25,684 bases of DNA, taken from a virus. The notes under the pieces are model-generated. The model searched no databases and was not told the origin of the DNA. It saw only the letters and a program-made list of their open reading frames with translations. The stretch is from positions 1 through 25,684 of the IMG/VR virus record IMGVR_UViG_3300020141_000812. The stretch is one strand, 5' to 3'. Position 1 is the first letter of the stretch, and each line of letters opens with the position of its first letter. The translations under genes and the position numbers were made by a program. Of this stretch, positions 13,465-19,475 are shown in pieces.

Positions 13465-13712
13465 ATACTTTTACTAAAGTTTTTAACACAACTTCTATTA
13501 TTAGGTATAATATATTTTTTTTGATCAGACCAGGATTCTGCAGAAAGTATTTGAATTTCAGCACCTGTTTTATGCGCGTACGACATATAGCCTTTCGGTC
13601 GTTGCAGATCAGGTCCAGTAAAGGCGCAAGATTTACAAATTTTCAAATTTAGCTCAGCACGCGCTGGCTCCACCATACCCCCACACCCACAGAACGTATT
13701 TTGCATTGACAT
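13455..13712 (-). CDS. Small zinc-ribbon-like protein, 85 aa
   Basis: The protein has CGCGG near its start (C8, C10) and CKSCAF at 26-31, a four-cysteine layout suited to binding zinc. It is followed by RPKGYMSYAHKTGAEIQILSAESW, which I recognise as a recurring tail in phage proteins of unknown function. The N-terminal part (CGCGGMVEPARAELNLKICKSC) is reminiscent of DksA/TraR-type ribbons, but the spacing is not exact. A promoter-like element 3 nt upstream supports the ATG at 13712. Confidence 0.6.
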   Translation of the reverse strand: MSMQNTFCGCGGMVEPARAELNLKICKSCAFTGPDLQRPKGYMSYAHKTGAEIQILSAESWSDQKKYIIPNNRSCVKNFSKSICN

Positions 13713-13715
13713 AAT

Positions 13716-13736
13716 ATTATTATAAAGGAGTTCCCT
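13716..13736 (-). promoter_or_regulatory. Promoter-like element, class A
   Basis: On the minus strand: GGAACT, 4 nt (CCTT), TATAATAAT, 3 nt, then the ATG of the zinc-ribbon gene. It lies in noncoding DNA between genes. Confidence 0.65.
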
Positions 13737-13752
13737 TATATAAGACTAGTAT

Positions 13753-13935
13753 TTAAGATTTGCTGCTATCAGCATACCACGACATAATTTCATAGTGAAA
13801 AGATTTTTCACTAATATTAGGGCTTACATGAATAAGATTTACAGGCTCAACGCCTGCACCCTCTTCATAAACCATAATTCGATTCGTTTCTGAGTCATGC
13901 TCAAACCGATATTTATTAATTTTACCACTATACAT
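13753..13935 (-). CDS. Hypothetical protein, 60 aa
   Basis: I do not recognise this protein. It is a small, mixed alpha-beta protein (KINKYRFEHDSETNRIMVYEEG, then NLIHVSPNISEKSFHYEI) with no special motif. It starts 9 nt after the upstream gene's stop, and after its own stop comes the noncoding stretch carrying the promoter-like element of the zinc-ribbon gene. Confidence 0.5.
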   Translation of the reverse strand: MYSGKINKYRFEHDSETNRIMVYEEGAGVEPVNLIHVSPNISEKSFHYEIMSWYADSSKS

Positions 13936-13944
13936 TTTCGTTGT

Positions 13945-14190
13945 TTATTTGCTCTCTTTCTCGCTTTCTAGATATCGTAGCATCTCATTTGCTATGACAA
14001 GTTTATCAATGATATTAACAGGCAATTTCTTACCTACAACACTATTTATAATAGCATATACCCTAACATCAACACTTTTAAAATTATCTTCATCATCTTG
14101 CATATATTCAAAATCAACAAGCGTACCTTCAGCTGATTTTATATCAGACGACGCGTTATAATTTACATCTATACACCTCATTACATTCAT
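13945..14190 (-). CDS. Hypothetical protein, 81 aa
   Basis: I do not recognise this protein. It has an acidic middle (VDFEYMQDDEDNFKSVDVRV) and a helical end (NIIDKLVIANEMLRYLESEKESK). The start at 14190 is supported by an exact promoter-like element 5 nt upstream, which lies within the end of the HExxH gene. It overlaps that gene by 4 nt (ATGA). Confidence 0.5.
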   Translation of the reverse strand: MNVMRCIDVNYNASSDIKSAEGTLVDFEYMQDDEDNFKSVDVRVYAIINSVVGKKLPVNIIDKLVIANEMLRYLESEKESK

Positions 14191-14636
14191 CTTTTATTAT
14201 TATAGATCAGTTCCTTAAAAGAATCGAATTTAAACTTAGCGTATTTTTCCTCTATGCTCTTATATCCGTTATAAATACGACAAACGTCTGCTGCTAATTT
14301 TTCGTATTTACGTGCGTCTTTTTCTTCAGGAGAATTGTAGTATTCGTTATAGTTCTCATAATCAAAGCGAATATTTTTGACTTCTTTGACTTGCTTAACG
14401 TGTCTAATTTCATGTAGTAAAGTTGATATAATATATTTTAGTGATGTTCCCTGCTTAATATCTATTTTAATTATTTTTTCGTCCGACCAATATTCTGACC
14501 AATGTTGTTTACATATTTGAACTTTAATGGGAGTACGCCACTTAACTTTTAAAAACCGGTTTAATATAAAATTTATTAAATTAAAATCAAGCTTAGTTGC
14601 TTTAGCTATTCCAGGAGATGGCTTCAAAACTAACAT
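14187..14636 (-). CDS. HExxH zinc metalloprotease-like protein, 149 aa
   Basis: The central motif STLLHEIRHVKQV places HEIRH at 75-79, the HExxH signature of zinc peptidases, inside a predicted helix. Downstream, YNSPEEKDARKYEKLAADVC supplies acidic residues (E104, E105, D107) that could be the third zinc ligand, as in ImmA/IrrE- or SprT-like domains. Protease activity is inferred from motifs alone. The gene follows RmlB directly (TAAATG junction), so it is co-transcribed with the rhamnose genes. Its last codons (KELIYNNKR) contain the promoter-like element of the next gene. Confidence 0.65.
   Translation of the reverse strand: MLVLKPSPGIAKATKLDFNLINFILNRFLKVKWRTPIKVQICKQHWSEYWSDEKIIKIDIKQGTSLKYIISTLLHEIRHVKQVKEVKNIRFDYENYNEYYNSPEEKDARKYEKLAADVCRIYNGYKSIEEKYAKFKFDSFKELIYNNKR
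14196..14216 (-). promoter_or_regulatory. Promoter-like element, class A
   Basis: On the minus strand: GGAACT, 4 nt (GATC), TATAATAAT, 5 nt, then the ATG of the 13945-14190 gene. It is embedded in the last codons of the HExxH gene. Confidence 0.6.
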
Positions 14637-15617
14637 TTACCATATAGATTTATACTTCTCTACGTAATATGTTACTATTTCCGGTACACCTCTCGTAAAA
14701 AAATTACGCTGACTATGTAATGGTACTACTTCATCATATACAGTTGTCATTGCATATCTAAAATCGTGACCCATTCTATCTTTTACACTCTCAATATATT
14801 CACCGCTTTCGCGTTTATACTCTGGATACTGCTTGATAACCTCATCGATAATAGTCTGCATTATGTTATAGTTATCAATTTCTTCGGTACCGTAGAGGTT
14901 ATAAACTCGTCTATGAGATAAGTGACGTAAGACATATAATAGAGCTTTCGCGTGATCCTCTGCGTGTATCCATTCACGGATATTCTTACCGTTTCCATAC
15001 ATTGGAATATTTTTACCGCCTACAATAGAACGAATAATAGTTGGAATTAATTTCTCATTATCCTGCCTAGGTCCATAATTGTTACAACAGCGCGTAACTG
15101 TAATATCCAAGCCATAAGTACTGTTATATGAAAGAGCAAGTAAATCGGATGATGCCTTTGAAGCTGAGTAGGGCGATCTTGGATTGAGATTAGTTAACTC
15201 AGTAAAGGGTGTATCATCAATTTTAAGATGACCATACACTTCATCTGTAGACACATGTACCATTCTCGCTTTAGGTGTAAATCGGCGCATACCTTCGAGA
15301 ATATTAGCTGTACCATTTACATTAGATTCGATAAAGCTGAGAGGATGTGTAATCGATCTATCAACATGCGATTCAGCTGCAAGATGTACGATGTAATCAG
15401 GTCTGTAAGCTTCGATAATAGTGAATATTTTTTCATCGCAAATATCTATAAAGTAATTAGTCACACGGTCGTCTTTTGAGATATTATTTACAGAACTACC
15501 AGCGCCCATTTTATCTATATTGATTATTTCAATATTTTTATTTTTAAGGAGTTGCTCGATAACGTAACTCCCAATAAATCCACATCCCCCAGTAATCAAG
15601 TAACGTGATTTATTCAT
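14637..15617 (-). CDS. rmlB: dTDP-glucose 4,6-dehydratase (RmlB-like)
   Basis: The 326-residue protein has the complete motif set of extended short-chain dehydrogenases of this type: GGCGFIGS (10-17) for NAD, LAAESHVDRSI (79-89), HVSTDEVYGH (121-130) with the catalytic T124, D125 and E126, YSASK (150-154) with Y150 and K154, NNYGPRQ (179-185), GNGKNIREWIH (208-218) and DRMGHDFRYA (280-289). RmlB converts dTDP-glucose to dTDP-4-keto-6-deoxyglucose; UDP-glucose use is possible. The start at 15617 (MNKSRY) is preferred over 15623. It overlaps the rmlA end by 8 nt, so both are translated from one mRNA. Confidence 0.93.
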   Translation of the reverse strand: MNKSRYLITGGCGFIGSYVIEQLLKNKNIEIINIDKMGAGSSVNNISKDDRVTNYFIDICDEKIFTIIEAYRPDYIVHLAAESHVDRSITHPLSFIESNVNGTANILEGMRRFTPKARMVHVSTDEVYGHLKIDDTPFTELTNLNPRSPYSASKASSDLLALSYNSTYGLDITVTRCCNNYGPRQDNEKLIPTIIRSIVGGKNIPMYGNGKNIREWIHAEDHAKALLYVLRHLSHRRVYNLYGTEEIDNYNIMQTIIDEVIKQYPEYKRESGEYIESVKDRMGHDFRYAMTTVYDEVVPLHSQRNFFTRGVPEIVTYYVEKYKSIW

Positions 15618-16347
15618 ATGCATTGAGACCTACTATCTTATTTGTTCGTTGTTCAATTGCTTGTACTAGGTTGGCACAAGATAATAAATCATCATGCGTA
15701 CCGCAATCGAACCAAAATCCATCTAATTGTTGAACTTTAACTCTATTAATATCGTCCATAGCTTTAATTAAATCAACAATTTCTAGCTCACCTCTTAGTG
15801 AAGGAGTCAATGCCGGAGCTATATCCACTACAAAATTTTCAAATACATACAAACCTACTACAGCATCATTACTAATAAATTCAACCGGTTTCTCTACAAG
15901 CAAATTAATGTGACCACTATCTGTTAATTTAACAACACCGTACGATTCAGGTTGCTTTACCTTATAAGTAAAAATAGTATTAGGTTTAGCTTCAATACAC
16001 TCTGATGTAATAAATACATTATCACCTAAAATTAACGCTACATCATCATCTCCAATAAAGTCCCTACCTACAATAAATGCATCTGGTAAACCTCTCGGTG
16101 AGCTCTGTACCGTGTAAGAAAGGTTCAAACCATAATGTTTGCCGTCTTTTAATTGATCTTCAAATAGCCTGCATTGTTGTGGATCAGCTGTGATAATAAG
16201 AATATCCTTAATACCCATACTCTTTAAAGTATCAAGCGGGTAATATATCATAGGTTTGTTATATACACAATGTAATTGCTTTGATACTGCTCTTGTGGTA
16301 GGTAAAAGTCTAGTACCGTTACCTCCTGCGAGACATATGCCTTTCAT
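15610..16347 (-). CDS. rmlA: Glucose-1-phosphate thymidylyltransferase (RmlA-like)
   Basis: The 245-residue protein has GGNGTRLLPTT (8-18) as the nucleotide-binding loop, SKQLHCVYNKPMIYYPLDTL (22-41), SPRGLPDAF (83-91), LILGDN (105-110) with D109 for metal binding, VEKPVEF (151-157) and GFWFDCGTHDDL (210-221). It would make dTDP-glucose from glucose-1-phosphate and dTTP, the first step of dTDP-rhamnose synthesis. It is shorter than the common length of about 290, mainly at the C-terminus, which would fit the smaller sugar-nucleotidyltransferase branch. The 5' leader carries an (AAC) repeat. Confidence 0.9.
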   Translation of the reverse strand: MKGICLAGGNGTRLLPTTRAVSKQLHCVYNKPMIYYPLDTLKSMGIKDILIITADPQQCRLFEDQLKDGKHYGLNLSYTVQSSPRGLPDAFIVGRDFIGDDDVALILGDNVFITSECIEAKPNTIFTYKVKQPESYGVVKLTDSGHINLLVEKPVEFISNDAVVGLYVFENFVVDIAPALTPSLRGELEIVDLIKAMDDINRVKVQQLDGFWFDCGTHDDLLSCANLVQAIEQRTNKIVGLNAYE

Positions 16348-16360
16348 ATTATTATTAATA

Positions 16361-16381
16361 GTTGTTGTTGTTGTTGTTGTG
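16361..16381 (-). repeat. (AAC) triplet repeat in the rmlA 5' leader
   Basis: Six GTT triplets in a row on the plus strand read as (AAC) on the transcript, 14 nt before the rmlA start, in the 69-nt gap after the NRS/ER-like gene. Such unstructured CAA/AAC tracts can favour ribosome loading where no Shine-Dalgarno is present. Length may vary by slippage. Confidence 0.7.
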
Positions 16382-16416
16382 TTAAGATAGAGTCTAGTGA
16401 CCTGTATGTTTAGGTA

Positions 16417-17271
16417 CTAATCTATTTTAATGTTAGCCAAAGCATAATCAAGTGCTTGCTTTTCAGTCTGAATATTAAAGTCAGGAAACAAGGATGTAAG
16501 TTTATCAATTGACAATACGCAATTAGATCTTGGTGCTGCCATTTTAAGTAATTTAGGGTCAACATAAACCCATTTAGGATTATCCATTCCATATGCAGTC
16601 ATAAGATCTGTTACCTGCATAGTATCAAGAGCATCCGGGTTAACAAAATTAATAGTATTAACAATAGATAGGTCGACCTTATTATCTATTAAGTATTCTA
16701 TAAACATACACAAATCTGGTACATATGTTTTAGAATTCTTAAAATTAATCAACTGATCATATTTGTATATCTTAGTAAGATAGCTACGCGGGTTATAATC
16801 ATCACAGAAGGGCATACGAACACGAATAATGCAACCGTAATCATTAAGTGTCTCAAAAGCGTGCTTCGATTTTGAGTATGTTGATGAAGCGTCAAATAAT
16901 CCGAAATTAGGCTCATCTTGCTCTGACCATTCCTTTTCATATCCACTATATATACAACCTGAGGAAATATGTATATATTTAATACTTAGTTGTTTACATA
17001 TATTACTAATATTAAGTGGAATAACTACATTAAGATCCCAACATTCTTTCTTTCTAGTTTCGCCCTCATCTACATTAGGACGTCCAGTAAATCCAGAACA
17101 ATTAACAATATATTCAATGTCATGATTTAAAATAAATTTATGTAAAAGAGCTTGATTGGAATAATCAAGCTGTCTACGAGATACGATACGATAATTGTGT
17201 TTATCAGGATTAACCCAAGACATAATAGATTGACCTACATATCCAGATCCAATAATTAATACTTTACTCAT
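16417..17271 (-). CDS. Epimerase/reductase resembling the bifunctional NRS/ER (UER1) enzyme, final step of nucleotide-rhamnose synthesis
   Basis: The 284-residue short-chain dehydrogenase has GSGYVG (8-13), SGFTGRPNVDE (59-69), SSGCIYSGY (103-111), YSKSK (132-136), RVRMPFCDDYNPRSYLTKIY (150-169) and APRSNCVLSIDKL (246-258). G-R-P-N-V-D, S-G-C-I, R-V-R-M-P, N-P-R-x-x-x-T-K and A-P-R-S-N are shared, from memory, with the plant and algal NRS/ER or UER1 enzyme, which does both the 3,5-epimerisation and the 4-reduction of nucleotide-4-keto-6-deoxyglucose. C106 and K167 occupy the positions I recall as the epimerase Cys and Lys. A plain RmlD reading is less consistent, since no RmlC is present in the window. 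It lies first in the rmlA-rmlB transcript. Confidence 0.8.
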   Translation of the reverse strand: MSKVLIIGSGYVGQSIMSWVNPDKHNYRIVSRRQLDYSNQALLHKFILNHDIEYIVNCSGFTGRPNVDEGETRKKECWDLNVVIPLNISNICKQLSIKYIHISSGCIYSGYEKEWSEQDEPNFGLFDASSTYSKSKHAFETLNDYGCIIRVRMPFCDDYNPRSYLTKIYKYDQLINFKNSKTYVPDLCMFIEYLIDNKVDLSIVNTINFVNPDALDTMQVTDLMTAYGMDNPKWVYVDPKLLKMAAPRSNCVLSIDKLTSLFPDFNIQTEKQALDYALANIKID

Positions 17272-17314
17272 ATAGAATAATTATAACGGTAGCGAAATAA
17301 TAAGTCAACTAATA

Positions 17315-18226
17315 TTATAAATTTTCTTTCGCAAGCTTAATATAGTACTCCGGATCTTCCGCAAGGTGTTGCTCTGACAGTAATGTCTCGAATGTCTCTA
17401 CATTTAATTTGTGAATATCTCTCTCCCACAATCTTATAACACTATAACCTTGACTTTTCATTTCATCTGTTCTTATTAAGTCTATCTCTCTATAATTTGG
17501 ATAATTATGCCAGTAGTCACCATCACACTCTATTACTAAATTAAACTTATCTATAAAAAAGTCGCATTGATATCCATGCTTTATATCTTCTATATATTTG
17601 TGCTGCATAAATGGTATCGATAACGTTTCAAGAAATTCTCTTACCTTTACTTCGATTTTTGTATCTTTTACTGGGAAGATCTGATATTTTCTCTGTTCTC
17701 GTAATCTGACTATCCATTTTTCCTTTTTTTCGTCAGATAAATTTACCCATCTCATCTTTGCGCTGTTTGATAATTTTTGCATATATTGAGTATATGCTTC
17801 GTCTGACATAAGATCCTTATGACGTTTTCCAAACATGCCATTATTGCTTCCGCTATTTGACCTACCTATTTTAAGCCTTGTTTCTTGGCTAACAGGTCGC
17901 CCTTTACCACTCTCACTTATTTTACGTCTCGTTTCAACTGAATGAACTCTACCCTTCATCCACTTACCAACACCATTTAGTTTAGCAGTTATACTTATTT
18001 TTAATTTAGTCTCAGGTAATACATGAAGATTTCCATTTTCATCTCCATACTTCTCTCTTTTTGTTTGTAGGCATTTTTGGATAGACTCCTCACTCCTTGA
18101 TTTTCCTACATTACCTCTACCTATTCGTTCATTATGTTCTAACGTATTTTTTCTACCTCTTCTCGCATGACCGCGCTTATAATTTTTTGACACTAATTCG
18201 CCACAACCACATTTACATTTAGTCAT
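17315..18226 (-). CDS. Homing endonuclease-like protein: NUMOD3 repeats, Vsr-like nuclease and DUF5661-like tail
   Basis: The 303-residue protein begins with a Cys-rich element (KCKCGCGELVSKNYKRGHAR, residues 3-22). It then has NUMOD3-type DNA-binding repeats (GKSRSEES, KGRVHSVETRRKISESGKGR at 91-110, PVSQETRLKIGRS). The C-terminal nuclease part resembles the Vsr/EDxHD fold: YQCDFFID (219-226), LVIECDGDYWHNYP (230-243) with D222, E233 and D235, and GYSVIRLWERDI (260-271). The last 20 residues (EQHLAEDPEYYIKLAKENL) resemble the end of the neighbouring DUF5661-like protein. Such free-standing enzymes cut phage DNA and spread their own gene. The start at 18226 is preferred over 18244. Confidence 0.8.
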   Translation of the reverse strand: MTKCKCGCGELVSKNYKRGHARRGRKNTLEHNERIGRGNVGKSRSEESIQKCLQTKREKYGDENGNLHVLPETKLKISITAKLNGVGKWMKGRVHSVETRRKISESGKGRPVSQETRLKIGRSNSGSNNGMFGKRHKDLMSDEAYTQYMQKLSNSAKMRWVNLSDEKKEKWIVRLREQRKYQIFPVKDTKIEVKVREFLETLSIPFMQHKYIEDIKHGYQCDFFIDKFNLVIECDGDYWHNYPNYREIDLIRTDEMKSQGYSVIRLWERDIHKLNVETFETLLSEQHLAEDPEYYIKLAKENL

Positions 18227-18245
18227 ACATATATTTAATCGCAAG

Positions 18246-18263
18246 ATAGTATTTTGATACTAT
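18246..18263 (-). other. Short hairpin before the homing endonuclease gene
   Basis: The 7-bp stem ATAGTAT / ATACTAT has a 4-nt loop and lies 20 nt before the endonuclease ATG. Free-standing phage homing genes often carry such hairpins to limit early translation; here that is an inference. Confidence 0.3.
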
Positions 18264-18276
18264 TACTAGATGATGT

Positions 18277-18468
18277 TCAATCTATTCCTGATCTCTCTAA
18301 TTCAGAATAATAACGAGGATTAGACGCAAGGTGCTGCTTAGCGATAATTTTAGCGATAGACTTATATGGTGTGTGTTCGCTTTCTACTTTGATACCTGCA
18401 GCAAGCTGCTCTGCATCATACTCAATACTAGTATCTACTGGTTTAAAAAAGGATTTAAAGGCTTTCAT
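18277..18468 (-). CDS. DUF5661-like protein, 63 aa
   Basis: The protein reads YDAEQLAAGIKVESEHTPY, then AKIIAKQHLASNPRYYSEL. The A-G-I-x-V-E-x-E-H-T and I-A-x-x-H-L-x-x-x-P-x-Y-Y-x-x-L patterns match DUF5661, a short phage protein of unknown function, from memory. The frame opens at 18516, but the start at 18468 (MKAFKSFF) gives a TAATATG junction with the upstream gene. The short C-terminal helix is closely similar to the tail of the homing endonuclease immediately downstream (QHLA, P-x-Y-Y). A hairpin lies between them. Confidence 0.65.
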   Translation of the reverse strand: MKAFKSFFKPVDTSIEYDAEQLAAGIKVESEHTPYKSIAKIIAKQHLASNPRYYSELERSGID

Positions 18469-18469
18469 A

Positions 18470-18694
18470 TTATTGTTTTTTGCCGTAATATTCTTCAATA
18501 TACTCGAGCATATCACCGCTTGTTACAATGTCATTATCGGAAATATACTCTACCATTGCATCTGCTAAGTCATTGCCCATTTGGGATAAATCATCATTTT
18601 CTGTATCATCTAAAAGATCCCGCAAATCATAAATTGCATTAGTGATTTTATCTATTTTTTCGTTTATCTTTCGTATTAATGTACCTTTATTCAT
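18470..18694 (-). CDS. Hypothetical acidic helical protein, 74 aa
   Basis: I do not recognise this protein. It is nearly all helical and acidic (KINEKIDKITNAIYDLRDLL, NDLADAMVEYISDNDI, MLEYIEEYYGKKQ), which would fit a coiled-coil or DNA-mimic type protein, but that is speculation. A TATAAATC stretch lies 15 nt before its start. It is followed by the DUF5661-like gene in a TAATATG junction. Confidence 0.5.
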   Translation of the reverse strand: MNKGTLIRKINEKIDKITNAIYDLRDLLDDTENDDLSQMGNDLADAMVEYISDNDIVTSGDMLEYIEEYYGKKQ

Positions 18695-18734
18695 TATTAT
18701 TATTTAATTGATTTATACTAATTAGTCTATGGTG

Positions 18735-19430
18735 CTACTTTTTTTGTAATTTTAGTTTATAATCTTCTAATATATTAATAATATCGGTTTTAAGATAATT
18801 AGCATGATATGGAATCCACTTATCATCCTCTAAATATAGTGTAACTATTTTATTGCACTTTTTACCTGTCTTTTGTTCAAACATATAAGCATACATTGAT
18901 AACTGCAAGGCATAGTTATTAAATTCGCAATATGTCAAGTGCTCTACAGGAGCTATAAAGTAATCGTTAAAATCGTTTGAAAATTTATATTTTTTATTTG
19001 TTTTAAAGTCAGCAACTATAAAATCATCTTTACGTTCATAAATAAGATCTGATGTACCTGCAATTTCATAATCATGTAAAAACAGTAATTCTTCGGATAA
19101 TATATTTTTAAAATTTCCAATATAATTCGTTACGAACTTATCATAACTCTTATACAAATAACTATATTCATCATTCACTTCACCCACTTTAACAAAATCT
19201 TCCATGAGTTTGTGAATTTTTGTACCTCTATCTGTAGCGGTTTTTGTAGTTGCTCTCCAAGATTCTAAAACGAATGATTGCGTTACTCCTTCACGTTCTG
19301 CGACTCGCTTGGAGTGAGTATCGGAATCAAATGGTTTCTTATACTTACCTAATAAAGTTGTTACAGAAGTGTATTTATTGTTTGTATCTGTATTAGTATA
19401 TGTGTGTGATTTTTCATCAAAAATAATCAT
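18735..19430 (-). CDS. PD-(D/E)XK nuclease, RecB/Cas4-like exonuclease
   Basis: The 231-residue protein shows the RecB-family motif order: TDRGTKIHKLMEDF (66-79) with H73, EELLFLHDYEIAGTSDLIY (113-131) with D128, DFIVADFKTNKKY (136-148) with D141 and K143, and QLSMYAYMFE (176-185). These residues bind metal and cleave DNA. Phage relatives act in recombination or DNA degradation. No Cys cluster for an Fe-S site is seen, so it is not a full Cas4-type protein. It begins divergently from the fibre gene, with only about 45 nt between starts. Confidence 0.8.
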   Translation of the reverse strand: MIIFDEKSHTYTNTDTNNKYTSVTTLLGKYKKPFDSDTHSKRVAEREGVTQSFVLESWRATTKTATDRGTKIHKLMEDFVKVGEVNDEYSYLYKSYDKFVTNYIGNFKNILSEELLFLHDYEIAGTSDLIYERKDDFIVADFKTNKKYKFSNDFNDYFIAPVEHLTYCEFNNYALQLSMYAYMFEQKTGKKCNKIVTLYLEDDKWIPYHANYLKTDIINILEDYKLKLQKK

Positions 19431-19462
19431 AACTTTATTATACTACAAAGTAAGCATAATGC

Positions 19463-19470
19463 AATAAATA
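19463..19470 (+). promoter_or_regulatory. Late-promoter-like box before the fibre gene
   Basis: AATAAATA ends 5 nt before the ATG at 19476. It resembles the T4 late box with one mismatch, and its spacing matches the other two boxes. This favours the start at 19476 over 19470. Confidence 0.5.
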
Positions 19471-19475
19471 TGTGT

